Part shown: positions 48,101-60,400 of the stretch, piece by piece
Layout: every line of letters begins with the position of its first letter
Numbering within the stretch: the stretch's first letter is position 1
Assembly (NCBI RefSeq): GCF_029227915.1
Contig: NC_079887.1
Location: 12,646,001 to 12,710,000 of the forward strand
DNA: 64,000 bases
Source of the DNA: Hydractinia symbiolongicarpus
Taxonomy: Eukaryota > Cnidaria > Hydrozoa > Anthoathecata > Hydractiniidae
Direction: 5' to 3'
Made by a program: the position numbers and the translations under genes
The notes under the pieces: generated by a model
The model's input: only the letters and a program-made list of their open reading frames with translations
Databases searched by the model: none
Told to the model about the DNA's origin: nothing

Positions 48101-51100
48101 TGTTTTTTTATTTAAACTTAATCGTTTTTAATTAAATGACATTTTCATTACCCATTTCATTTAAAAAAATCGTTTACATACTAGTTATTCCAAAAATAAA
48201 CGACTGTAAATACTTTTAATGACCTAAAAATTGTTTAGCTGGGCTCTACGGGAAAGTAACGACCACGGTTGTGACGACATGGACTGAACGGAGTAAGTAC
48301 CTGGTAGCCTGATAAAACATAGGAATTGAAGTAACTGGAGTCAAAGCAGGTCTAAGTCTTTCACAAAAACATTTATTTTAAAACTTAGATTTTCTATGAA
48401 CAATTTTACAGCGTTCAATTTTCACGAGAGTTTGTTTACTTTTTTTGTTTACATTTTAGCCGGTCGCTACAGAAAAATAGCGCCCGCTCACGTGACCGAA
48501 ATAATTCAATGAAAACGCCAGGTATAAAATAGGCATTACATTGCCAGATACTAAACATTCATTACAGACTATCCGGTCCGGTCTATAAAATTACCTTTCA
48601 CATTTTTTTTGAATTTTCAATCAGCAACAGTGTCCGCGACTGTTCACTCCTCCTTTAAAATATTTCCAAATAACAATGTTTCACTGCACCCGTATAGCTT
48701 TAAATTTACTTAAAATCTTTTTCCTTGGGCGGTAATTAAAAACGAATAAGCAAAGAAGATTGATAGAACGAAAATAACATAAAACAAAATTTACTTACAT
48801 TGATTTTTCCCTTCATGTAATTTCGTCGCATCATGGCTGCTGTTATTGCCATCTTCAAAGTGATTCACCTGAATTGTTTGTGTAAGAATATAAAAATATA
48901 AACTAACATTTTGTCGTATTCTGTATCTATTAGATATTGAGCCATGGAAAATTTACGGAAATTCGCCCTTCGCTACTCACAGCTATAATTTCTGTTTACA
49001 GACAGATAGACATACAGACAGACAGACAGACAGACATACGACTAACTTTATAACATAGATTTCTCCTGTAACTTTAACAAAAACAAGGACTTTTTAAGCC
49101 CTCGTCCAGAGTAGAGTCTGGAAATATGGAAGTAAATAAAATACATATGTTCAACGCTATAAAGAACTATTAAGTAACTATTTTAAAGTCATTACTATAC
49201 AATCTGTTCAAGCAAAGACAAAACTATAAGAAAAAACGACTTTCATAAGGAAAGGGAACTAAAAACTCATTTGCAGGTCAAACTTCTAAATTTTTAATAA
49301 AACACAAGCATTTAATTCATGTGCTCGAAAGAATTACATCGCAAAGACATTATTGAACAAATTTGTAGAGAGAATACACAATTTCTTTTCTTTACAAAAA
49401 ATATTTGAAAATTATATACGAAAGAACTTATAGCTTAGAAGATGGATCCAAAGCCATCCTCGCTCACAAAAAGCCTCCTTGTCCAATCGCCAGTTTTAGT
49501 TTTAAGTTACACTGGTACAGGAAAATTTATTTGTTCCACCACGATGAAGGGTACGGGAAAAATGTTACCCAGGACTAGTTTATATGGTGAAATGAATTTA
49601 AAAATACATTTAAAAAGCTTTGTCTTGTATTTTATATTTGTCGCATAATCCGAATGAAAAAGCCGGTCTCACTTTTTCGTTATGTGAGATATTATTTTAG
49701 GCTTGCTAATGTGTACAATAAAAAAATTTAATCAGCTTCCCGGGCTCTGGGTCCAATCCTCTCGGGTCCCTTGATCGCAGGTCCATCTTTCCCGTATGCC
49801 TGAAGAAGAACACAAATGACGGCCATCGATACACTTCTATGGAAACGTTTGTATACAGAATAGAATTCAAACTTAAAATTAGAAAGGCAAGGAAAAAATA
49901 AATCAAAACAAACAAATTTACTCTTACCAGACACCGACAAACATTTGTACAAAACTAACTATTCAAGTAGCTACGACTAAACACTTACTTTTTAGTAACG
50001 TTCTACTGTTAAATTATATCTCTTTTTTAATTTGCTTTAGGTTATGATTGAATTATAACAATTATTCAAAGAATTAAGAAATATCCACAACCCAAATCTT
50101 TTATAAATCTTCCATTCCCATTGTTCTCAATGCAATTTTTTTTGACAAGCTATTCTTGATAATAATTTTTATCTTATTGTAGGCGGTTTATTAAAAGCAC
50201 TTCCTCGTGGGAATTTTAATAAACTATATTGTAAAATAAATGTGTAAAACTTTAAGCACAACGGATGAGTGTGGCGGGAAACTTTATTTTTGATAAACAT
50301 GTATTTTCAAAGATCTCTTTATCCGATATTACATTTGAAAAATGGGAAAAGCAGGTGTTGCTATAGTAGATGCATAGCTGAACCTTATAAAGTATTTTAT
50401 CACTTCGCTCGTGTTAACATTTCTCTATAAAAATAAGAATGGTTTTTACTGTTTTTGTGATGTATTCTATAGAATATTCGCCCTGATAGAGTTCTCGGTA
50501 TGGTTAGACAAATTGGTTTTGGCTTACTCTCATCGTTAAATTTTTTTTTTTTTTTTTTACGTAGAAACAAGACTATTTCGCTATTTCCCGATTTTGAAAA
50601 TGACAAAACTTTTTGTCAATTTTCAAATTCTATTTACAATTGTCAGTAAAATTTGTCCATTTTATTGACGATTGAATATACATGTTTCGTGCTTATAGAT
50701 TTACCATCGTGGTGCAGAAAAGTCGAAGAGTTCGAAATTTTAGTATATTTAAAAATGTTTTTCTACATGAAAAACACCATGAATGGGAATACCCGTACTT
50801 GACATCAGACTGAACTTTTTTCATGTGATAGAGGCACGATTTCATTAATTTTAGTAATGCGCTATTTCTTTCAAAAGAGGGAGCTGGTGTTGTGAAAAAA
50901 ATTATTGAGATTTTAATTCTATTAATCGTCAGCCGGCAAACTCTATTCTCATTGAATATCTTCAGAGCATTGAAACTAAACAAAAATTTATAATCATTTT
51001 TTAAACTATATCTTTTATGTATTTATCTCTAAAGTTTTCGTGCAGCTCGTAATTTTCAAAATATATCCTCAACTGAGCCCTAGGTTAGGCACGAATATAT

Positions 51101-54100
51101 AGATAGCCTATTAACCTAATGCACCTTTAGTAAAATTCGATAGCAGTTTTGTTCCTAAAAAATCCTAACACGAAATTAAACAATTTAAATTGTTAAAAAA
51201 GTAACAAAGCCTAAAAACTTATATGAAAGATAACTTTAAGTGCAGAAACGGCCACGGACGAAAACTTTTGTGAATGAGAAAACCCAGGATTTCTCCATTT
51301 CGTAGACACAAAATTTCGCGAAAGTAACGTATTAAAGGATTTTACGAAAAATAACATTTTGCCAGTATTAACTTCAACACCCGTGTTAGGAACCTTTGTG
51401 TTTTTGATAAGAGAGAAGCGGTGGGAAATGCCCTGATATCGTTGTTCAATATTGTGCGAACGCGTCATAAGTAATACATTATTTAATGCCATCAAAACAT
51501 AAAACACAATGTTATCTTGGTAACAATAATACAAGTATTTAAAATGTTTAGAAGGATGTTGTTTTATCAGCAGGTTATAAAAATGCTGAGTTTTCTAGAC
51601 ACTTTATCTAGCTAATAGAGTATTTTAAAGATTTAAGAATTTTCAAAAAACAATATGTGCGTACAGCTTATAATCAATAAATTTAATTAAATGATACATC
51701 ATATTTCTCCTCAGTCTTGAAAATAGAAGATTTAAAATGTTAAAACCAAATAAAAGCCCCTTTCGTCGTCTTATAATAGCCGTACCTCGTCTGTCTGTTT
51801 GTGCGCGAGAAAAGCTTGTGCTATGGAAACACAAAATATGCGATATACATGGGACAGCCAACGGCTAAGATATAATAATGCAAAAACTGTGTCTGTCTGT
51901 CCGTAACAGTATATTCTAGTTAAGTGGGACACTCAAGGGACGGAGGGAAAATGTACTACTTAGCGGGCGCCTGACTTAAGAGAATCTCCTCCTAAGTAGG
52001 ATTTTCATCAAATAGCTCAATTTGTGCCAGTTATTGATGGAATTTTGGGGGGGGCTTAGAGAGATCTTAGAGGGACTCGTAAATTCATAAACAAAATATA
52101 GTGACAATATTTGGTGACTTGATAATGTAACACTTTTACTAAAAGCTTCGTGCATTTTTTAATTTTTTAAATAAAGTGTTTTTTACTCCATTGTATTGTA
52201 TTGTACAATTCGACAGTCTTTGGTTTAATCACTTATTCATTAACTGGAATACTTATTTTTATCCTCTGTTTCTTTTAGCATTGTGTGAAGCAGGGTACGA
52301 GTACGTTAAAGGTAGTTGCCATAAACAATTGGAGGGTTGCTCTCTGCACGGGAGTGCGTTGAATCAGTGCTCCAACTTGAACGCAACGTTACCAACTGTT
52401 ACATTCCAAGCTGGATCCTACTTCCTGGAGCAATCTGCAGGCCCTGGCCAAATATGGATTGGTTTATCTGATCAACTTTCAGAGAGGCAATGGATGTGGG
52501 AAAGTGGCTCTACATCTTCTTTCCGAAGATGGCTACCGAATAAACCAGATGGTGGCCGCACTGGAAATTGTGTTGTTGCTGATGGTAGCTATAACGTATC
52601 AGGATGGAATGATGTCCCCTGCTCAACATGTGCAGGAGTAGCATGTCAAAAGGGTAAGCAAAGTAATCTACGCAATGTTATCTCATTCTACTTCTTACAG
52701 CGCACCGTTTTACCTATAAATTTTATATTGCTTCTGATACATATACAAAGCTATATACGAGTTTCTATACACTCTTTTGAGAACTCTTATGGGTTTCTCA
52801 AAAACTTTTTTTTTTAGTTACTGTGACAATTAAAAATTTATATGATATAAGTTTTATGATACATATATTACATACATTACATACTGGGGATTAGTAGCTT
52901 AGCCGTGAAGCGTTGACTCACGTTAAAGAGGTCGTGCCCTCGATCATCACATAACGGCGTTCTCTAAATTAGCAGAAATGAGAGCTCTAAACACTCTAAA
53001 ATCGCTTTTGTAATCCCTTATCTCTAAAATAAAAAGTTAATCACACTCACACTATAGATGCTGGTCTTCTACAGCGATCATGTAATTTTTACTGCTTGAA
53101 TGGAGGAAGTTGCGAGGAATTAAACGGAACTAATCAAACAACTACACGGATTGATTGCAAGTGTCAGGAACGATTTGTTGGAAAGAGATATAACATCAGC
53201 AGTAAGTTTGTCTTTTCTAAGAAACTTATTCGTTTGAGCGTAACTGTAGTGACGCTATGAATTTACTAACAGTTTCAAGGGGGAAAATGTCCCAAGTGCC
53301 TTTAACTCAAGTAGGGGTAGTCGGTGGGAAATTTAAACGTGAAATTAAAAGGATTTCGAGTTTAGGTAAACTGTGACTTATTTTCATAACCTAGACAGTA
53401 TTTTAATTTTATTGTTACCCCAAATAAACTAATGATGTTAATTACTCAAGCATTTCTATTATCTTTAACTGGAATGGACTACAATTTAGTACACCATTAA
53501 GTATTTCAACTCGTTTGTATGTCCAGGGCTTCTGTTTTGTAAATTCTGTACAAAAACAACATGTAGTTAAGACTTGAGTAAATTTCATAGTTTAAAGCAT
53601 ATGTAATGAATAAGAAATAAAATTCCCCACCTGTGTAAAAATACGCTAAAAGACCCAGTCGCCAGAGTATAAAGAGGGTACATGTAAAAAGTTAAATCTT
53701 TATTATAGTAAATAGAATAAATATAAAATGTACATGAACATATACAATAATTTCAGTATTATTCTTGGTGGAATGTACAAATTACACCACACATACAGAA
53801 GCATGGAGAAGCACTACCGATTCAACGCAACTTACACACGTAACACCACTCTTCCTCCCTTTACAACAAGGTCTGACCACTGGACCATTCAACAATACCT
53901 ACTGTGATCCAAGAGGGTTGAAAAATGGTTGGCATAGGTTTAGTGGGGCAGCAAGTACACGTCTGTTGGATTATTGCACAGGGTCCCGCTATCGTTGTGG
54001 TACACAAAGCCCTGGATGGGTGTATGGCAGTCACCCGAGAATAGAGGAAAAAGTCGTGAAGAGACCGTTGGGTTTCTTTACTCATTACTGTGCGGACGAT

Positions 54101-54202
54101 CACGTTGAAGTCCTCATTCGAAATTGTGGTAACTTTTATTCCTATCGCTTTACTCGATTACTAAACTGGTCCTGTAATTACGAAGTATGCACAACGGAGT
54201 AG
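45170..54202 (+). CDS. secreted C-type lectin / EGF / D8C protein
   Basis: Five exons, 45170-45229, 46965-47046, 52279-52653, 53058-53201 and 53757-54202, total 1,107 nt (368 aa). Phases 0, 1, 1 and 1 match at all joins. Exon 1 gives a signal peptide (MAFMALLFVFLRGRC). Exon 3 is a C-type lectin domain: CEAGYEYVKGSC, WIGLSDQLSERQW, KPDGG in place of QPD/EPN, and GWNDVPC. Exon 4 is an EGF-like module (CLNGGSC, DCKC) in which the sixth cysteine is Tyr (codon 53189-53191). Exon 5 holds a D8C domain as in uromodulin, GP2 and OIT3: CDPRGLKNGWHRFSGAASTR, RCGTQSPGWVYGSHP, a VIIRNCG-like strand and NYEVC. Domains of this sort occur in extracellular adhesive, mucus or carbohydrate-binding proteins; the ligand cannot be read from sequence. 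Exons 1 and 2 are less certain than 3-5. Polyadenylation signal at 54227. Confidence 0.85.
45228..45353 (-). mobile_element. short Helitron-like element over the lectin exon 1 donor
   Basis: Minus strand 5' end TCTTTAATAATATTTT followed by GTCTGTCTGTCCGC at 45353. The other end shares GGCTTTGTTTTGATCGCCC with the element near 63005. The lectin donor CAG|GTGGGC (45229/45230) falls at its margin. Confidence 0.6.
45545..45700 (+). repeat. dispersed repeat, copy 1 (copy 2 at 46374-46515)
   Basis: About 120-150 bp recur in the same orientation 829 bp downstream: TGCTGCACATT, CCGTGTATTTTTACACGGG, TACACAGCCATTG and GCAGCATTATTTATTA are in the same order. CCGTGTATTTTTACACGG is a hairpin reminiscent of the Helitron 3' hairpins nearby. 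Confidence 0.8.
46374..46515 (+). repeat. dispersed repeat, copy 2
   Basis: Partner of 45545-45700. It lies in lectin intron 1 and begins near CAGATAATGACAAATTGG. Confidence 0.8.
46740..46875 (-). mobile_element. short Helitron-like element, 136 bp
   Basis: 5' TCTATATTATAATTCCCG then GTCTGTCCGTCCGTCACG at the 46875 end; 3' hairpin CCGTGGATTTTCCACGG, then CTAACGACTAG at 46740. It ends 89 bp before lectin exon 2. Confidence 0.78.
48799..48868 (-). CDS. candidate internal exon, minus strand
   Basis: CAATTCAG|GTGAATC at the acceptor and CAAT|GTAAGT at the donor enclose 70 bp. Only one frame is open: VNHFEDGNNSSHDATKLHEG and then KNQ. I do not recognise it. It lies antisense in lectin intron 2 and could belong to the same unresolved gene as 44851-45154, but phases show at least one more exon would be needed. 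Confidence 0.4.
48930..49059 (-). mobile_element. short Helitron-like element
   Basis: 5' TCTATGTTATAAAG at 49059, then repeated GTCTGTCTGTCTGT. The 3' side has CCGTAAATTTTCCATGG (imperfect hairpin) and CTAA at 48933..48930, followed by T. Confidence 0.65.
49733..49804 (-). other. GC-rich exon-like segment
   Basis: About 70 bp of GC-rich sequence follows TTCTTCTTCAG| on the minus strand and contrasts with AT-rich flanks. A candidate upstream donor (GTCTG|GTAAGA near 49927) exists. Two frames are open (KDGPAIKGPERIGPRA, or HTGKMDLRSRDPRGLD). Neither is recognised, so the frame is undecided. Confidence 0.3.
51769..51868 (+). mobile_element. short Helitron-like element, 100 bp
   Basis: Starts TCTTATAATAGCCG with CGTCTGTCTG shortly after; ends ACGGCTAA. 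A second element abuts it directly. Confidence 0.6.
51869..51919 (+). mobile_element. short Helitron-like element abutting the previous one
   Basis: GATATAATAATGC then GTGTCTGTCTGTCCG, ending TATATTCTAG followed by T. The initial TC is not preserved, so this copy is degenerate or truncated. Confidence 0.45.
52886..53035 (+). mobile_element. possible degenerate tRNA-derived SINE
   Basis: TTAGTAGCTTAGCCGTGAAG resembles a tRNA 5' part with A box, and GTCGTGCCCTCGATCATC is a poor B box at the right distance. It lies in lectin intron 3. No clear tail. Confidence 0.35.
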
Positions 54203-54226
54203 GATGTATGTAACAAACACAAGCAA

Positions 54227-54232
54227 AATAAA
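54227..54232 (+). promoter_or_regulatory. polyadenylation signal of the lectin gene
   Basis: AATAAA 25 nt past the TAG at 54200-54202. Confidence 0.72.
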
Positions 54233-54876
54233 TGAACAATCACATGAAAATAAAAATTATTTAAAAAAATAAAATAAATGACGGACAGACGGGTATGTTA
54301 TTTTTTATTATTTTAGACGATTATTTTGCGTTCTGCTTGGCAAATTCTAAATTTTTGTATCGGAATATGTTAATTAAATGTGGATGTTCAAATAATCTGA
54401 ATGATACAGTAGCCCTTGGAGGAAGTAGCCGTAAAGACGTGGGTGCTTTACTTAAGGAAACATAAAACACCCAAATCGTTATATTTGTCAATTTTTTATT
54501 TTAATATCATCGGAAAGTTTAAATCAGAAAGATAACTTTTAACAGAAAAAAAATGAAATAGTTAAGCACTTTTTTTCTCAGTTCTTTTTGATCAAGTTTA
54601 ATTTCTTTTTACAAAGTTTAAATCTTGATATCTCGAAAATAAAGTGTGCTCCATATACCCCTACGTTTTGGGATAAAAGATACAAACATGTTTTAACATG
54701 GAGACAAAATACAATCATTGTGTTCTTGGCATACTGAGCTATCAAACATTGTCTGTTTTTTTCGAGCCTGATATTCTTATAAAGCGTAATTTTATAAACT
54801 TTTGATTATATTTTTTTGCCTATAATTCACCACATCACTTGAAATACGCCTAATAAATTTTTACGCATGCACAATA

Positions 54877-55030
54877 GCGCCATTCTGGGTGAATCAGGTT
54901 TGCATGAAAATTTTACACCGGTACAGAAACTCATGTCCGTTTAAACGAGTATGAGATTTATACCTGTATGGGTTTCATTTCGCCTGAATCCGTGTAACGA
55001 CAAAAGAAAACTTCAGAATGGATAGGTGCG
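54877..55030. repeat. imperfect foldback, about 150 bp
   Basis: GCGCCATTCTG...GAATCAGG...GCATGAAA on the left pairs with ATTTCATTTCGCCTGAATCC and CAGAATGGATAGGTGCG on the right, around a TTTAAA centre near 54942. Mismatches are frequent. Possibly an old MITE. Confidence 0.5.
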
Positions 55031-56220
55031 AGTTTAACACCGGCATCCACTTGCGTCAGTGTAAGTTCATTCATGCGAAAGCTGCTTCAAATATGCTATT
55101 GTGAAATTCAACTATTATTACAGCTCCTATCAAAGTAAGTTACGAAAACTTTTCTTCAAATCCAAAGGCCTTGTCTTATCATTTCTGTCATACATGTTCA
55201 AAAAAGGCTTTTGATAATTTTTGTAAATAAATAAAAACACTGTTTGGGAGAAAAATTATAATGACTCATTTTAGGAAACTTACTGACAGTTTATTAAATC
55301 ACAATTACTAAGATAAAAAAATATATATACTATATTTTTTGCTAAGCTGCTTTTTTCTTTCCTAATAGAGTGAGTACGCTGTAAACACTATATTATGAAT
55401 GGTTGTTTCATCGAAACATTTTTTTATCATGTTACAAAAATGCATACAACAATACTGGAAATTAAGACGAAACTTTTTAAAGTTTTTGACATTACCTGTT
55501 CTCAAGCTAAATACTTTGTATCTATGGCAATTTTTATTTTCTGTATCTTTCACATGTTAACGTAAATATATTGTCACGTTTTTAGGCACGTACAAATCTC
55601 AAACGCAGTAATTTTAGGGTTTTAGCTACGAACGAAGATTTTGAGAAAGCATCCTAAAGTCAGATAGCTAGCTAGCCTTCTTTGTTGCTCTTCTTCAAGG
55701 TTTTTTTCAGTTTTATAACTTTTACTCTAGCCAACGTTATTTATTGTTATGCTAAAGTTGTGGCTATCTATCTAGCTAGCTCTTTACTTACCTCTAGCTA
55801 AAAGCGAGCAGCCAAACGCATTCTTAATCAATAGTTCTTATGCTAAATTTAGTTATAACTGTCATGAAAACGTATTCCACAAAATAAAATTGCTGCGATT
55901 TTTTAAACGGAAACTAATTCTGCAAAACAAATAAAAAATGTTTGCCGATTGTTTTTTGCTATGACGGGGTAGCAACAGATTGTAAACTGTGTTGTTATTT
56001 CACCTAAAGTTGCGGGAAAGTTATTGTTTCCAAAATAAATTACACTCGAAACTCTATAATGTTGTGTGCGCTCCAATCTATTTACGACATAGTGGATACC
56101 TGTACTGAAGCGCTCCACCTGGACGTCTAGCACAGATTAAGGTTTTTATTAGGCGGTCCACTGGGTCAAAGAGTTACTTATGGCTTAACCCGTCGTTTCG
56201 ATGCCGTGTCCTCGGACATC
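55031..56220. other. no gene recognised
   Basis: AT-rich, with many stops on both strands and scattered GCTAGCTAGC words. No exon with matching splice sites stands out. Confidence 0.35.
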
Positions 56221-56341
56221 TCTATAATAATAGCCGTCGTCTGTCTGTCTCTGTTCTAAGTGGTACGACAATAGCGAGATAAACGAAATCCGGTACATAA
56301 AGGAAGGGCAAGCCCGTGGTCTTATCTCCGGCCACAACTAG
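56221..56341 (+). mobile_element. short Helitron-like element, 121 bp
   Basis: Starts TCTATAATAATAGCCG, then GTCGTCTGTCTGTCTCTG. Ends AGCCCGTGGTC...CCGGCCACAACTAG followed by T. One of the best-preserved copies for the 5' motif. Confidence 0.75.
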
Positions 56342-56675
56342 TATGGTATATTTCTTAAGCAACTCTGGCAGCCTTAAAAACGCATTTTGTCCCAAGCTTT
56401 TTAGCGTTTTCATGGCTTACAGACATTGAGAAATTTCTCGTTTGATCACCCATGCTAAATATATAATCGAAGACAGGTGCAATCTACGGGGAGGATGTCT
56501 GTTGGATGATTTATTGCGTGTGTGATATCCTAAAACTGTAACTGTCTTTACTATCGATATTTTCAAGTTTACAGCCGCAAAAAATTTAATTCGTGAGATT
56601 TTACTCCTCGGAGAACGAGAAAAGCACTATTTTTTGCTCTGCCTTCATATATTGGCACATTATGCTTATTTGAAA

Positions 56676-56752
56676 CTAGTCTTCGGCCGAATGTCTCGCT
56701 ACTACGGTTACCAGTTTGCATTACAGACAGACGAATTCAGGCAATATAATAT
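56676..56752 (-). mobile_element. short Helitron-like element, about 77 bp
   Basis: On the minus strand TATATTATATTGCCTG then TCGTCTGTCTG near the 5' side, and CTTCGGCCGAAG-type pairing (TTCGGCCGAA) before GACTAG at 56676, followed by T. Confidence 0.6.
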
Positions 56753-56823
56753 AAAATAACCGGGGGCCACAATTAATTGTGCGGCCTGGCGTTAAAAGCC
56801 AAGTGAAGCGCTTTATAAAAACT

Positions 56824-57425
56824 GCAAACGGTGTCACACATTCAGATGGAGCGTGTATAACTTTACTTAGCCGGAAGTTTCACTGAACGTTAAAAAATTA
56901 ATCATAACACCGGACCGGGAATTTAGTACAGATAAACGGTGTCACAGATGCGCATAGGCGTATTAGCCTTTTTCCAAAAAAACTGATAACAACTTTAATT
57001 TAAATAAAAAACAACACACAAAACTACCCGTTTTTAATACCGGGTTGAACGTTTGTTACAGGTAAGCCGTGCCGCGCATGTCACATGTTTAGGCTTATTG
57101 CGCTTTTTAAAAAAAATGCATACTAGCTTTGGGTTGCAAAACACAGGATAAACTGTGTTAAACGCCGCATCAACCCACAACTAACTGTGTTACCCAGCGT
57201 TTAATGCTCGGATGAGTTTTAGTCAGAATCGTCAACTGTGCCAACTGTACACAATGTTACACATCGATATAACTGTAATACTATTTTCCGGAAAAAAACT
57301 TTATCGCAAACTTCGGTTAAACAGAAACACAGGAAACAATTTGTTGTTAAAACTGGAGTGAGCGCTTACAGGTAAATCGTGTCACACATAAGTATAGACG
57401 TAACACCATTTTCATAAAAGCTTAT
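56824..57425. repeat. about five diverged tandem copies of a 110-155 bp unit
   Basis: CAGGTAAACGGTGTCACACA-like starts recur at about 56824, 56931, 57061, 57225 and 57371. Most are followed by a GCATA..CGTATTAGCC..TTTTTCCAAAAAAACT-like run. Copies differ strongly. Confidence 0.6.
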
Positions 57426-57429
57426 AGCG

Positions 57430-60400
57430 GTTTCGGTTAAAAAAACTTCAGTTTTTAACTTTCGGCTAAAAAAAACCATGCTGGCGTTATTCTGTTCAGT
57501 TAAAAAAATACTCAGCAATTTTATTTGGCAGCGGAAATTTTTATTACAGTAATAAAAGTGGTGCTGCCTAACTGCGTTAAAAATTGTGTAGCCAAGAAGC
57601 TGGCTAGATAGATACAACTTCAACATAAAAATAAATAATATTGACCAGGATAATAAACTGAAAAGTAGTAACTAAGGCTAGCTAGCTAGTTGGCTGTAGA
57701 AAGTTCCTTAAAAATCTTTGTTCCTAGCCAAAAATCCTAAAAATGGTGCGTTTAAGATCTGTGCATGGCTGATAAACGTAACAATTTATTCATCTTAACA
57801 TGTGAAACCAAGGAGAAAATAATTATTACAAAATATAAAGTTTTCAGTTGACAAAAAGGTCATATACACCTACAAACCTGACACCAACCACACGACTATT
57901 TTCAAAAACACAATGGCCTTTGCCATCATTTTCCTTCGGCAGGTCCACTGCGCGAAAATCTTATATTGGTTTTTAAAGAATCAGGCTTTCTAATTGGTAT
58001 ACTACGTACAAGCGGTCAATACAACGTTAAAAAATCGATGAAAATGTCGCATTTGATTTTTGTGGCTCTTGAGCGAAAGTGGCGATTGAGATCAAGAGGG
58101 GGGAGGGGGCTGATATTGAAAATGGCGTATTAAAATACAAATGCATTTAATTTAAAGTCCTAATTTCATTAATTTGCAACTTGAAAAAATAAAAATAACT
58201 ATCTAAATTAATTCAAAAAATAAATTAATTTAATAAATTCTATTGATTAATGAGTAAGAGTTTCGATTAAACAACCCCCTGATTTCTAAAAATCGCAGTA
58301 AAAGTACAGGGATACCGAGACAGACGTAATACAGCTATTATTAAAGAGATAACATGAGCTATTGCACAGATAAAAGAGAATGACGTACGAGGTATAACTA
58401 AGTATCAATAACTACATATGATTACATGTTAATTAACTCCTACGTTATCATATAAATTAACTTTTATAACTGTACGAAACAAGCACACGCAGCAATTTCT
58501 AAGGGCGTCCGTTGGTGGAGGAATGTCTTTGTTTAGCTTATTAGTTTTAATGTTGCATAGAAAAACATAAAGCTCTTGATGAACCAACATGCATTGCAAG
58601 CTCGACCTATACTTTCAAGGTCTGACTTTTTTTCACAAAACCAACTAGTATCTGTTAATTATGAATACTTAGAATATTTTAAAGGATTTTTTTAGCTACT
58701 TTTAACTTCAACTTTACGCTATATTTGTTTGCTTTGCCAAAAACAAATGCAATACCTTATCTTGTTTCTGCAGCGAAAATATTTTGATGCTTTTACGCAT
58801 TTTTGCTAAAGTTGAATTAACATTAAGTAAAAAAAGATCATATTTTTTTCTTAATTGGTTCAACTCTTACCCCCAAAGATTGTGTGATAACAATTATTTA
58901 TAGGCAAGCTTGGGTTAACCCTAAATCTACTGAAAAGGGAGCACAAAAATCCAAAAGTCAGTTTGGACGTGTCACGAGAAATTTTTTTAGCCCTGTTTGC
59001 CGGAATCTAACTTTGACAAAGCAAAATGCAAAGTTTGGACACGTGATTAACCTAATTTTCCAATTTCCAAGAATCAGAAAAAAAATATTTTTTGCGCAGT
59101 TTTTGGCCATTTACATGCGAATTATGTAAAAGCCGGAAAATATGTTAAATGACTTTTATTTGGCTACCAAAAATTTTAACAGAACGGTAAAGTTTGTTCT
59201 ACGTAATTAAATTTTAAGCAGTTATATTCTGGGCAAATTTCTACCCTTCAAAGACGTCACAGGAAAAGTGCTGACATAGGCAAGATTTAATGCAGCTTTG
59301 TTCCTTTGATGACATAGTGTGTCAGGTTTTATGTCATCGGAAAAAACGTAATTGATTTCTATTAATACTTTCATACTTAGCAAGACCGTCTATTGAATAA
59401 TTCATTTCCCATACCGATTTTTCAATGGATGTAACTTTTCACCAATTTAACTTCGTTTTTTCTTTTATTAGTGAGCAATTTCCTGTTAATTTTGATCGTT
59501 GAAGTCAGTTGTAAAGTAATAACATGGTTTTGAGGGTTTTTTAGGATTAACGAGCCTGGATTCCTTTCCAACTATAACAAAATTGCCTGCAAGTAGTGCC
59601 TCTCCAATGTTCGGGCAAATTTGCCAATATTATAAATGATACGAGGGCTTTATACGAGGGATTTTTTATGGGCTCCTTATGAGGAAAATTGCAGACTTAT
59701 AAAGTTTATTATCGTCAAACATCTAATGTTCCAAAGATGCAAAAAAAAAAAGAAATATTCATAACACAAAATATAAACAACGCAGTAAATTTCTTATCTA
59801 ATGTTTAAAAATGTAAGCCAATCACAATATAAATCATAATGTTGTAAACATTAAAATGAAATCGACATTTATCGTATAACATTCCAAAATCGCGGGCTTC
59901 TTTGTGATAAAAACAAATAAAGTAAAATAAAACTGTTTAATTACAACCCGGTCTGTTTCAAATTTTTAATAAACCGGTTTGATATTTAAAATTGACCACT
60001 TACGGATGAATGAAACGTTAATAAAATATATATCATTACGCTGTCTGTACGAAACCATCAATAACCAAGACTTAACCACACAAACATACTTCCGTTTTAT
60101 TAATTTTTTTCCATACTTAAAGTTCAGTTTCCGGTACTAATTTAAAGTAATTATTTTCTTGCCATTCCTAGTGTATGACGTTTTCGTGTTGTTTTTAAAC
60201 ATAATCACCTATTTTAAATTACTAACACTGCCATAGATTTCTTCCGCTCCTCCAGTCCTAAAAAAAAGCAATCCGCAGTGTCTCTTGTGTAAAAGTTGAT
60301 GTTGCCTAAAAAGTGAAATTTTAGTGAAACGTTTGACTAATTTTTAAAGAATAGACCTTTAAACACTTCCATTTAACGTAAGCTGTCAAACACCTGCATT

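Noticed and set aside
50693-51534. Minus-strand frames of 96 and 107 codons
   Set aside because: No domain, no signal or splice context; AT-driven text.
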